Source of the DNA: a virus
Virus record (IMG/VR): IMGVR_UViG_3300020140_000033
Coordinates: 1-34,194 of that record
Strand: one strand, 5' to 3'
Length of the DNA: 34,194 nucleotides
The position numbers were made by a program, and so were the translations under genes. How positions within the stretch are numbered: position 1 is the stretch's first letter; every line of letters starts with the position of its first letter. This document shows, piece after piece, positions 24,057 through 31,067 of this stretch. The notes under the pieces were generated by a model. That model searched no databases. It was not told the DNA's origin and saw only the letters and a list, made by a program, of their open reading frames with translations.

Positions 24057-24397
24057 AAGAAGTCAGGGGGCAGGCCCATGATGGAGCACACGTCCGGAAT
24101 CGAATTCTTGTATAAGTCGAACAGCACCGGACAGAAGCGCGGTGGTTTTTTGCGGATGATCCGGATTTCGTACTCGATCTGGGGATGGGGAATGATCGCT
24201 ATTTGCGTGGCGATTCTGTGCAGCCAACGATAAGTTCTCGGGTCTAGGCTATCGGGGTTAAAACTACAAACCGGGCACTCAAACTTTTCCATGCCTGGGC
24301 GCAGGAAAGGTCTATTGCAGACCAAGCAGTTGCCGTACGTGGTAATGCTGGACAAAACCGTCTTGAACTCCGCTACAGTTGGGCTTTCCGGGATCAT
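24053..24397 (-). CDS. Zinc-ribbon paralogue A, 114 aa
   Basis: The ATG at 24397 overlaps the initiator gene's stop by 4 bases and gives MIPESPTVAEFKTVLSS. CLVC and CPVC, 13 residues apart, with RPFLRPGM between them, form a zinc ribbon. The C-terminal 60 residues are less conserved but contain helix-forming segments (YRWLHRIATQIAII, EYEIRIIRKK). It is the longest of the three tandem paralogues. Being next to the replication initiator suggests a DNA-linked role, but this is only context. Confidence 0.65.
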   Translation of the reverse strand: MIPESPTVAEFKTVLSSITTYGNCLVCNRPFLRPGMEKFECPVCSFNPDSLDPRTYRWLHRIATQIAIIPHPQIEYEIRIIRKKPPRFCPVLFDLYKNSIPDVCSIMGLPPDFL

Positions 24398-25962
24398 TTC
24401 CAATTGATGGATGTTTTCTTGCCGGGTAACAGCTTGAGGTTGGTGAGCGCCTGGCCAACGATTGCGTACTTATCTTCGTACAGATCGCCCTCACTGAATC
24501 CCTGCCGATAAAGCTCAAGCACCTTGTCGAGCCAGCGCTTTTCTGGCTTTAGTTCGGGATCGTTTCCTTTAAGCCACTCTTTGAGGTTCGAATAAATTGA
24601 GTACCAGCCATCCTCCGGTTTATACAGTTCCGCTCCGTCTTCCCGATAATACTTGTTGGGGTTTTTGACCAGACCACGCTTTTCGAGCCTGCCGGTCAAC
24701 CAGTCCTGAACCTGCTCCAGGGTTCGTTCTGCAAATTTGAGCTTGTAGCCAGATTCTTTGGCAAGCTCTTGCCGGAGAGCATCGATACCGATACGGCCGC
24801 TCGTCGAGTACGTCTTGAACAAACCAGCCAATCCATTTTTACCGCCGTCAGGCGAACATAGGAGTGCCCAGCAATTCTGGATATGACCGTTGTCTTCTGT
24901 AACCCCTTGCTTTGACCAGAACCAACCGGCAACGATTACCAGGACATAGTCTGCCGCGTCCCAGTTCAGGGTTGGGTCAACTTTGATTAACCCTTCTTCG
25001 AAGTTATCCAGTGAAAGCTTTGGGGCGCTATCGAAGACGAGCCGGTGATATACTCCTACATGATACCGAACCAAAGCTGCTTTTTGGGTTGGGGTAAGTT
25101 CTGTATCCTCTACGTCTATCTCTTCAAGCTCACCGGGAAAGGTCTCCCATCCGGATACTTCTGGTTCCTCCTGCATTGAGGGGCGCGGAGCGCCCCGCAG
25201 CGCCGAAGGCGCAAGCTCCGAAGGAGCGATCACACCACACACATTCGACGGTATTGTGGTGTTGTTCTGTTGTGCTTCAGAAGACATTAAGACAGTTACC
25301 CCCTTCAAGGGTGTCTCTATACCCCCTTCAAGAGCTTCTCTATACCCCGTTGAAGAGCATCTCTTTACCCCCTTCAAGGGGGTATTGACTTTCGGTGTCT
25401 GTGCCCCGTTCAAGGGGGTATTGACCGGATCGTCGCTTAAGCTGGCGCGCTTCTTTTTTTCAGGTGGTTTACTTGCTTTTTTCAGCGCGTCTACAATCGC
25501 GGGTATGATTGGCCAGACGTAAATGTTCCAGTCTTTCGGCTTGCCCTCGCTGTTATGCACCGGCTCTCTCCGGCGTCCGATGAGTCCTGCCTTGAGCAGT
25601 CGGCCCAGGCACTTGCTGATAACGTCTGGCTCGCAATCGAAATCGTGCGCCAGTTGCCCTCGGTTAATTCGATACGACGGGCCGTCCCACCAGGGCTGGT
25701 GCTTTTCCAAGACCCTGACCTGACCAATGATGTGCGCCAACACCATGGCGCACACGGCATCGGCGTAGGTCCGTCGAGTCTGCCGAATCTTGATGGCTTT
25801 TCCCTTCGATTTGGACACACGGCGGGGTACTGCCCCAAGCAGATAGTGCGGCAAAATATCACCTCTAAGTTCCGCGTGATGGATTCGCCAAAGCTCTATG
25901 GCCCTTTGCGTCTCCGGATCGAGCGTGCGCGCCGGTTTGCCGTCGCCGTTATTGGTGCTCAT
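24394..25962 (-). CDS. Phage replication initiator with internal iterons (lambda-O-like), 522 aa
   Basis: The N-terminal 170 residues hold a winged helix-turn-helix (NRGQLAHDFDCEPDVISKCLGRLLKAGLIGRRR). Residues about 170-300 are a low-complexity linker whose DNA carries iteron-like repeats (25297-25420) and a set of hairpins (25180-25227). The C-terminal half is a separate helical domain (LTPTQKAALVRYHVGVYH, then DWLTGRLEKRGLVKNPNKYYRED). This plan matches lambda O, where the DNA-binding domain recognises iterons lying within the O gene. The initiator would open the origin and load a helicase; no helicase gene is visible here, so host DnaB/DnaC is assumed. It overlaps the next gene by 4 bases and has a structured 5' leader. 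Confidence 0.65.
   Translation of the reverse strand: MSTNNGDGKPARTLDPETQRAIELWRIHHAELRGDILPHYLLGAVPRRVSKSKGKAIKIRQTRRTYADAVCAMVLAHIIGQVRVLEKHQPWWDGPSYRINRGQLAHDFDCEPDVISKCLGRLLKAGLIGRRREPVHNSEGKPKDWNIYVWPIIPAIVDALKKASKPPEKKKRASLSDDPVNTPLNGAQTPKVNTPLKGVKRCSSTGYREALEGGIETPLKGVTVLMSSEAQQNNTTIPSNVCGVIAPSELAPSALRGAPRPSMQEEPEVSGWETFPGELEEIDVEDTELTPTQKAALVRYHVGVYHRLVFDSAPKLSLDNFEEGLIKVDPTLNWDAADYVLVIVAGWFWSKQGVTEDNGHIQNCWALLCSPDGGKNGLAGLFKTYSTSGRIGIDALRQELAKESGYKLKFAERTLEQVQDWLTGRLEKRGLVKNPNKYYREDGAELYKPEDGWYSIYSNLKEWLKGNDPELKPEKRWLDKVLELYRQGFSEGDLYEDKYAIVGQALTNLKLLPGKKTSINWK
25180..25227. repeat. Three short GC-rich hairpins in a row
   Basis: Three back-to-back inverted repeats lie in the linker-coding part of the initiator gene, about 70 bases from the iterons: GGGGCGC-GGA-GCGCCCC (25180-25196), GCGCC-GAA-GGCGC (25200-25212) and GCTCC-GAA-GGAGC (25215-25227). 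The last two share the same GAA loop. They encode Ala/Pro/Ser-rich linker residues, so they may be tolerated structure, part of the origin, or remains of a small palindromic insertion. Confidence 0.55.
25297..25420. repeat. Iteron-like repeats inside the initiator gene (putative replication origin)
   Basis: Five copies of a near-palindromic unit TACCCC(C/G)TT(C/G)AAG(G/A)G begin at 25297, 25320, 25343, 25366 and 25402. The first four are spaced exactly 23 bases and the last by 36. The fourth is a perfect dyad, TACCCCCTT-C-AAGGGGGTA. As 23 is not a multiple of 3, the repeats fall in different reading frames, so they are conserved as DNA and not as protein repeats. Repeats with dyad symmetry in an initiator gene linker are the plan of the lambda origin. 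An AT-richer stretch lies next to them at about 25245-25296. Confidence 0.65.
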
Positions 25963-25975
25963 AGGAGAAAAAAGA

Positions 25976-26054
25976 TGCCCGGACGTTGGCAGCGGGGCGC
26001 GTAGACAGGAGCAACTTTGCGTCGCTCTAAGTCAACCCCGATAACGTCCGGGCA
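25976..26054. promoter_or_regulatory. Perfect 12-bp inverted repeat in the leader of the initiator gene
   Basis: TGCCCGGACGTT (25976-25987) and AACGTCCGGGCA (26043-26054) are exact inverted copies about 55 bases apart, 13-92 bases upstream of the initiator start. They could fold into a long-loop hairpin in the mRNA or bind a dimeric regulator by looping. The region between them holds no gene. The gap between the initiator and the 81-residue gene (25963-26118) otherwise shows no clear features. Confidence 0.5.
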
Positions 26055-26118
26055 ATCAGAATCTATAATGACGTTCACTATCTACGCTCATATTTTCGAA
26101 TCGTTTTGGCTGCCAACC

Positions 26119-26364
26119 TCACGATCCGACTGTTAGAACGGAAACCATCCGCTCGGTGTTAACTACGGAGGCTAATTTTGGTTTCCGGTGATAACGCATG
26201 GCGTTCGCTCGCGACTTGCGACCCATGCTGTCTACATCCGCCCAGAGGGCTGCCAGTTCGAGGACGACGGGATCGTTATCTGCCAGCGGCTGGCAAAGTA
26301 GCTGGCAAGCCTCGACGTGAACTTTTACTGCCAGGCTGAGTTTATACTTGGATGGTTTCCTCAT
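26119..26364 (-). CDS. Hypothetical protein, 81 aa
   Basis: A basic helical protein (MRKPSKYKLSLAVKVHVEACQLL, later MGRKSRANAMRYHRKPK). No motif is recognised. It overlaps the upstream winged-helix gene by 4 bases, so it is part of the leftward early operon. The charge pattern is compatible with nucleic acid binding. Confidence 0.55.
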   Translation of the reverse strand: MRKPSKYKLSLAVKVHVEACQLLCQPLADNDPVVLELAALWADVDSMGRKSRANAMRYHRKPKLASVVNTERMVSVLTVGS

Positions 26365-26699
26365 GTGTTGGTGGTTCTGTTTTCGTTTAGGATTTCCAGG
26401 GCCTTGCGCTCGCTGCGTAATCGATATTCAAAGACTCGACGTGATCCGGATGCTTCCTTTCGCGAGCGCCGATGTCGCCCAGTTTGTTCGATCACGCCGT
26501 ACTTCAGCAGCACGCGAAAGGCGGACCCAACACAGTTTAGGCTCCATGGATCGACGCCGGTCAAATTAACGTGGTGGGGATAGAAGCTTTGCCAGTGAAG
26601 CGCCGCCTCGATAATCCGCTGTCTGATTAACCGGCTGGCTTTGGGTCTTGCTCGCTCCTGGCGCTGGGCTATGACGTCGAGGTGCTGCTGTGCGCTCAT
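26361..26699 (-). CDS. Winged helix-like early protein, 112 aa
   Basis: Helical N-terminus (QHLDVIAQRQERARPKASRLIRQRIIEAALHWQSF) and a middle part that looks like a winged helix-turn-helix (SAFRVLLKYGVIEQTGRHRRSRKEASGSRRVFEYRL), with a basic hairpin as in DNA-binding wings. It overlaps both neighbours by 4 bases in the early operon, and could regulate or aid replication. Specific family not recognised. Confidence 0.55.
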   Translation of the reverse strand: MSAQQHLDVIAQRQERARPKASRLIRQRIIEAALHWQSFYPHHVNLTGVDPWSLNCVGSAFRVLLKYGVIEQTGRHRRSRKEASGSRRVFEYRLRSERKALEILNENRTTNT

Positions 26700-26902
26700 A
26701 GTTCATCCTCCTGGTAGCCGTGGCTGCGATTAAATTCGATCTTCGCCTTGAGGCGTCGCACTCGGCGCTTTTCGCGTATCAGTTCCCAGCGCTCCGAGAC
26801 ACGCTTCAGCCATTTTAGCGCTTTAGTCAGTTCTCGGCTTGGAGGTTTTCGATTGGGATCGGCCGCAAGTTTTTCAGCAAGTTCACGCGCATTTCTAATC
26901 AT
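26696..26902 (-). CDS. Basic helical early protein, 68 aa
   Basis: The ATG at 26902 is used (MIRNARELAEKLAADPN); the frame also extends to a possible TTG start at 26923. The protein is almost fully helical and very basic (LTKALKWLKRVSERWELIREKRRVRRLKAKIEF). It is the first gene of the leftward early operon and overlaps its follower by 4 bases. Nucleic acid binding is likely from charge, but unproven. Confidence 0.55.
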   Translation of the reverse strand: MIRNARELAEKLAADPNRKPPSRELTKALKWLKRVSERWELIREKRRVRRLKAKIEFNRSHGYQEDEL

Positions 26903-26996
26903 GCACCTAACTAAAAGGGTCAATCGCTTTGCGCTTCAAAGCCGTCCAAACGCACCGAATACAGTTGAGAGACCACCCGTTTATCACCAACAAGGC

Positions 26997-27021
26997 TCCG
27001 TACCAGTACGGAATCACTGGT
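26997..27021. promoter_or_regulatory. Overlapping palindromes upstream of the early operon
   Basis: TCCGTAC-CA-GTACGGA (26997-27012) is a 7-bp-arm palindrome, and ACCAGT...ACTGGT (27002-27021) overlaps it. They lie about 100-120 bases upstream of the early operon start (26902) and may be operator sites for its promoter. No convincing -35/-10 pair was seen between 26903 and 27060. Confidence 0.4.
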
Positions 27022-27033
27022 CACTGTAGACGG

Positions 27034-27055
27034 AAGCTTCTGAAGAGGCTTTTTT
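27034..27055 (+). terminator. Rightward-facing intrinsic terminator
   Basis: AAGCTTC-TGAA-GAGGCTT forms a 7-bp stem with one G-T pair and a 4-base loop, followed by TTTT. It points rightward, yet no supported rightward gene lies before it, so it may end an antisense transcript or protect the repressor region from read-through. Confidence 0.45.
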
Positions 27056-27106
27056 CAGCCGAGGCAGTTCTTTAGCAGCGTACTGAGGTTTAGATGTTCA
27101 CTGCAC

Positions 27107-27133
27107 CCCGGCCCGCCGTGTGGCGAAGCCGGG
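27107..27133 (+). terminator. GC-rich hairpin between early operon and repressor gene
   Basis: CCCGGC...GCCGGG with an inner GCC-GTGT-GGC stem, followed on the rightward strand by TATTTTA. It begins 18 bases from the repressor stop codon on the leftward strand, where no T-run follows. It may act as a weak bidirectional terminator. Confidence 0.4.
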
Positions 27134-27151
27134 TATTTTACTCCCTCGTAC

Positions 27152-27403
27152 TTATTTGCTAACCTTCCGCTCCGCCTCACCCACTAACTCCTTCAACGAG
27201 ATGCCGAGCGCCCGGGCAATGGCAAACACCTTCTCCACAGTTGGCGACGCTTTGCCTGATTCAATCATCCCTGGGTACGTCTGACTGAGACCTGCCCTTT
27301 CAGCCAGGCCAGCCAGCGATAATCCTGCCTTTTCCCTTCGCCGCTTAATCTCGGCGGCCAGGGCAGAGGAAATATCGATATCGTCGTGGCGAGCTTTGGC
27401 CAT
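27152..27403 (-). CDS. XRE-family transcriptional repressor, 83 aa
   Basis: The central segment is a Cro/C1-type helix-turn-helix (AEIKRRREKAGLSLAGLAERAGLSQTYPGMIESGKASPTVEKVFAIARALGISL split over residues about 17-70, with LSLAGLAERAGL and SQTYPGMIESG as the two helices). Short XRE proteins of this size without a peptidase domain serve as phage repressors or Cro-like regulators. It is divergent from the cargo gene at 27507 with two palindromes between them, so it probably controls that region, its own gene, or both. No self-cleavage domain is present, so induction would work without RecA-type cleavage. Confidence 0.8.
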   Translation of the reverse strand: MAKARHDDIDISSALAAEIKRRREKAGLSLAGLAERAGLSQTYPGMIESGKASPTVEKVFAIARALGISLKELVGEAERKVSK

Positions 27404-27506
27404 TCGTCCCTAAATACCTGTCCAGAACGCTCCCCACGCATAGAAATATATTTCTTGCTACTAACGATGCGCTGATGTATACATCGTCACAGTCTAAAAT
27501 CTCATT
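27404..27506. promoter_or_regulatory. Divergent promoter region with two palindromic operators
   Basis: The 103-base gap between the repressor and the rightward cargo gene contains AGAAATATATTTCT (27442-27455, 14-bp perfect palindrome) and GATGTATACATC (27474-27485, 12-bp perfect palindrome). A rightward promoter can be read as TTGCTA (27455-27460), 17 bases, TATACA (27478-27483), so the second palindrome covers its -10 element. The leftward promoter is less clear. The arrangement fits an XRE-controlled divergent switch. Confidence 0.6.
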
Positions 27507-28418
27507 ATGCCGAGCAAAAACACATGGGTTGATTACGGCAACCTGGGCGCAAATCTACTTCAGACCGCTCAACTGAGCGGGGTTCGCCGGAGCCTCGACC
27601 ATCAAACTCAAATGGCTGCAACCGAGTTAGCCATCGAGCAGAACCAGGACCGGCTTCGAGAATCCATTTTCCAGGTCGACACCTTATTAAGGAAGCTCCA
27701 GGGAGCGCGTGCGCGCAACCAAAACACTATCGGCGTATACGCCCTGGCCCGTGAGAGCCTGCTGAACATCAAGCGCAATCCGATTTCGGAGCATTTGCGC
27801 TCGTTCGAGGATAAGACGCGACTGCGCGACGTCGAGGAAGGTTTCGAGACGCTACTCGATGATTGTGCATCTCTATCGGCGGACGACCAGGAACAGGCTG
27901 AACTTTGCGCAAAGTACCGAAGCGAGGAAAGCGACTTGGATTTAGCGATCTCCGTAAAACAAACCCGTCAGCAACTCGACGAGGCCAGAGCCAAATTGAG
28001 CGAGGTAGAATCGAGCATTGCGCCGAGCAACTGGGCGAAGAATATCGCGATCCTTGGATTCTATACGCTGATTGCAGGACTCGCTTTGATTACCTTCGTT
28101 ATCAGCGACGACGTACGGCATCCGTTCCTGAAAGTAGCGAGTTGTTGGGTAACAGGGATCGGCGCTTTCGCGGCTCTGGCAGGGCTATGCTTTGCTGCCA
28201 TATTCCAACTGGACCAGGCCAACGGCAGCGAATCGGACAAAGAAGTGTGGTCCAGAAAGGTAATGATTTTCGAAACAGCGCTTACGGCAAAGGTTAGGGG
28301 AGACCTGAGCCAGTGGGAGAGCAAATCGCTCGCTGAACTTCAGCAGGAGCGCCAGGAGCGAACCGCATTGATCTATAAAATCCTTACCACAAAACGTCTA
28401 CAAAACGTAACGCAGTAA
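27507..28418 (+). CDS. Coiled-coil membrane protein, 303 aa (cargo)
   Basis: Residues about 30-180 form long helices with heptad-like Leu spacing and many charges (QNQDRLRESIFQVDTLLRKLQ, VKQTRQQLDEARAKLSEVE). Two transmembrane segments follow (NIAILGFYTLIAGLALITFVI and a second with GIGAFAALAGLCFAAIF), then another charged helix at the C-terminus. No enzyme motif is seen. The gene lies next to the repressor, on the strand of the other cargo genes, where temperate phages often carry lysogenic conversion or superinfection-exclusion genes. A membrane-sited exclusion function is a guess from place and architecture. Confidence 0.7.
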   Translation: MPSKNTWVDYGNLGANLLQTAQLSGVRRSLDHQTQMAATELAIEQNQDRLRESIFQVDTLLRKLQGARARNQNTIGVYALARESLLNIKRNPISEHLRSFEDKTRLRDVEEGFETLLDDCASLSADDQEQAELCAKYRSEESDLDLAISVKQTRQQLDEARAKLSEVESSIAPSNWAKNIAILGFYTLIAGLALITFVISDDVRHPFLKVASCWVTGIGAFAALAGLCFAAIFQLDQANGSESDKEVWSRKVMIFETALTAKVRGDLSQWESKSLAELQQERQERTALIYKILTTKRLQNVTQ

Positions 28419-28535
28419 ACGTTAAATTTTACTTGTAAGTTTTTCCGAAAGTGCTGGAATCACGTTCGGAGTGTTACCTTGCTGTGCGGAGGGCCAACAC
28501 GGGGAATCAATGAATCTGTTCGATCATCAACTGCT

Positions 28536-30974
28536 ATGAAAAACATCACGCTCGTACTCGCTCTGTCCACGTTCTGCTTTTGCGCTGCTCCAGCACAGGA
28601 TTTGCCGAATGACCTGACGCCGATCTCCCAGGCGGACGCGCCGCCCTTTGCAACCTACTGGAGTATCGCCTATTGGCCGGACTATCCGCCACTGCCGTGG
28701 AACGCTTGGGACTCATCCGCCACTCTGTACTATTCGCCAACATATGGAACGAGCTACATCTGGGTGGATGACCGGGCGACCGTAGCTGGTCGGATGCTCA
28801 CAGAGTCGAGTGACCCTCCTCCAGTCCCCGGGGATGGCGATCCGGGTGGTGGGGACCCAGGCCCGCCGCCTGAGCCGCAAATTGATTACGGAACCAACCT
28901 TTTTATACAGATATTCGGTCTGACCAATCAACTTGCCGATGCAGGCACTCAGCAGGTTGCTAATCTCTTTCTCAGAAACACGAAAGCAGGCGCGGTGTAC
29001 GAAATCATCAGTTCGGTTAACCCCAGCGTTCCCATGTCCAACTGGGTCTCTGAAGGTCTTTGGCTGGCTCCAGGCACAAACACTCCAACTCCGGTTCCGA
29101 TTTGGACTCGAACCAATGAGCTTTGTTTCCGTGGCAAGGTTTGGGACGGCACCTTCTCTCATGGCGTCGCAACTAACGGGCAAATTTACCTTTTGTGCCA
29201 GGATACAAACACCGTTCATGGCGTCATCAATGGCGTGACCAACCCGATCACACCGATTTATTCGAATTGGGCAGTGCTTCAACCGCCAGTGTGGACTGCA
29301 AATTTCGGATTTTCGGGCGACGATCTGGGGCCGACCAATTACTTCTCGCTTTTTGCGCAACAAAACCTTCATGCCGTACTGGGCTTCTCACGCAGTATCA
29401 GCAATATTGCTTTGGCGTTTAATCCCCTGACGAACATAGACGTGCATAGCTGGCCCAATCTCACGTATCTGGAAATGTGGCACGCAACAAACCTTGTGGC
29501 GGTGAGCGTAACCAACTGCCCGAAGCTCTACCGTGTGTGCTTTGAATCGATTGACGGCACTGGCCTTACGAACGGTATCAAGGATGTGCTCGACTTTACG
29601 GGCTGCACGAACCTTGCCGATTTGCGGGCTGCCAACAATAACATCACCAACATCATCTTAGGTCCAAATGGCGGCTCAAATATTTGGCATTTTTGTACTC
29701 GGGACGCACGAAATACGCACCCTAATCCTCTAATTCAGGGCATTCCTTTCAAATCTCTGCCTTCGCTTAGGCAGCTTTGGGTGTTCAGAGACGACTCGTT
29801 TGTAGACAACATCTTCTTGACCGTTACCAACTGTCCCAAACTAGAAAGCGTTCAGGCGTACGCCAATTTCTTTCAAAGCGCCCATTTCGACGGCCAAACC
29901 AACCTCCAGGAACTTTTACTTTATAGTATGCCGTCCATGACCAATCTGGTCGTTTCCGGATGCTCAAATCTCATCGCTCTTAATGTTCAGGGCGACACGT
30001 TGTCCAGAAGCGTCATTGAATCAATCCTTTTGACCCTCGATCAAATGGGTACTCACAATGGCAGTGCATTTCTAGACGGAACCGGGAATGCCGCCCCGTC
30101 GAACGTCGGCCTTACGATAAGGGATTCCCTCCTGGGAAAAGGCTGGACTGTGCAGGTCAACCCGCAGAGTCCGCTTATCTCGGGTCTTTCCGTAAACGCC
30201 ACGACTAATTCGGCCGTCATAACATGGACGACCGATGCTGCATCTGATTCAGTTGTTTACTACGGCACCACCGCCAGCTATGGCTCGTCGACCACGGGAA
30301 ATTCAGGCACAACGAGTCATTCGGTCACGCTGAGCGGCCTGACAGCAAATGTGACTTATCATTTCTATGTTACCTCCACTGCTGGTGCCAACACCGGCTA
30401 CAGCGGCGATAATCAATTTCTAACTGCGATACCTGGGGCCATTCGATTTGTCAGCACGTCAACGTCGGTCAATATGCATGTCGCGGTAAGCGGCGGCGCA
30501 ACCGTGACGTGGATTTGGGGCGACAACACGACCAATAGCAGCAGCCTGCACACCTTCAGCACCAGCGGGCCGTATACGAACTACCTCACAGTGGTACCGA
30601 CTAACGCCATTACGGAGTTTGGCATAGCGTGCAGTAGCGCCACTACCTTGAGCAGCGTCGCGGGAATAACGAATTACCCCAGTCTTCAAGATTTGTTTTT
30701 CTACCAGTCTGGGCTGTCGGAAATCAGCCTCGCTGGAGGTACGAATCTGGTTCATATCGCATTGGCGGCATGCAGCCCAACTTCGGCTACGGAGGACCAG
30801 TGGTTCCTCGATCTCGCGGCAGCACAGCCAAGTTTAGCGCCCGGAACCGCAGCTTACTGCGATAGTTTTCAGAATTACTTTTTCTACCCATCGAGTCCGG
30901 GGCCGACAAGCGCGAGCGCAGGCGCAAGAAGCTACTTGTCCGGCTTGGGCTGGCATCTATTGGCGGTTCCGTAG
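28536..30974 (+). CDS. Large secreted LRR/fibronectin-like surface protein, 812 aa (cargo)
   Basis: The ATG at 28536 gives a signal peptide (MKNITLVLALSTFCFCAAPAQ). After a Pro/Gly-rich linker (near residue 110, PPVPGDGDPGG) the protein has repeated Asn/Cys-rich strand-turn units like NCPKL, GCTNL, TNLQELLLYS and NLIALNVQ, typical of bacterial leucine-rich repeats. Around residues 550-630 there is a fibronectin-type-III-like domain (AVITWTTDAASDSVVYYG...SHSVTLSGLTANVTYHFYVTS), then a PKD-like/second repeat region (VTWIWGDNTTNSS). No PEP-CTERM anchor. It is a likely surface or secreted binding protein carried by the prophage. Confidence 0.75.
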   Translation: MKNITLVLALSTFCFCAAPAQDLPNDLTPISQADAPPFATYWSIAYWPDYPPLPWNAWDSSATLYYSPTYGTSYIWVDDRATVAGRMLTESSDPPPVPGDGDPGGGDPGPPPEPQIDYGTNLFIQIFGLTNQLADAGTQQVANLFLRNTKAGAVYEIISSVNPSVPMSNWVSEGLWLAPGTNTPTPVPIWTRTNELCFRGKVWDGTFSHGVATNGQIYLLCQDTNTVHGVINGVTNPITPIYSNWAVLQPPVWTANFGFSGDDLGPTNYFSLFAQQNLHAVLGFSRSISNIALAFNPLTNIDVHSWPNLTYLEMWHATNLVAVSVTNCPKLYRVCFESIDGTGLTNGIKDVLDFTGCTNLADLRAANNNITNIILGPNGGSNIWHFCTRDARNTHPNPLIQGIPFKSLPSLRQLWVFRDDSFVDNIFLTVTNCPKLESVQAYANFFQSAHFDGQTNLQELLLYSMPSMTNLVVSGCSNLIALNVQGDTLSRSVIESILLTLDQMGTHNGSAFLDGTGNAAPSNVGLTIRDSLLGKGWTVQVNPQSPLISGLSVNATTNSAVITWTTDAASDSVVYYGTTASYGSSTTGNSGTTSHSVTLSGLTANVTYHFYVTSTAGANTGYSGDNQFLTAIPGAIRFVSTSTSVNMHVAVSGGATVTWIWGDNTTNSSSLHTFSTSGPYTNYLTVVPTNAITEFGIACSSATTLSSVAGITNYPSLQDLFFYQSGLSEISLAGGTNLVHIALAACSPTSATEDQWFLDLAAAQPSLAPGTAAYCDSFQNYFFYPSSPGPTSASAGARSYLSGLGWHLLAVP

Positions 30975-31010
30975 CATTCCGTGGATTACCCGACGACAGC
31001 GACCGTACAT

Positions 31011-31045
31011 CCTCGGCCTGATTCGCATTGGCGTTCGGGCCGAGG
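31011..31045 (+). terminator. 8-bp hairpin between the secreted protein genes
   Basis: CCTCGGCC (31011-31018) and GGCCGAGG (31038-31045) are perfect inverted copies with a 19-base loop, 37 bases after the 28536-30974 gene and just before a GAGGAG Shine-Dalgarno-like stretch. No T-run follows, so it may be a processing or attenuation structure and not a strict terminator. Confidence 0.35.
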
Positions 31046-31067
31046 AGATTTACTATTTGTGGACATT

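Noticed and set aside
25297-25420. The 23-bp repeat series as a CRISPR array
   Set aside because: Units are about 19 bases with 4-base gaps, vary in sequence, and lie within a long protein gene; there are no spacers and no cas genes.
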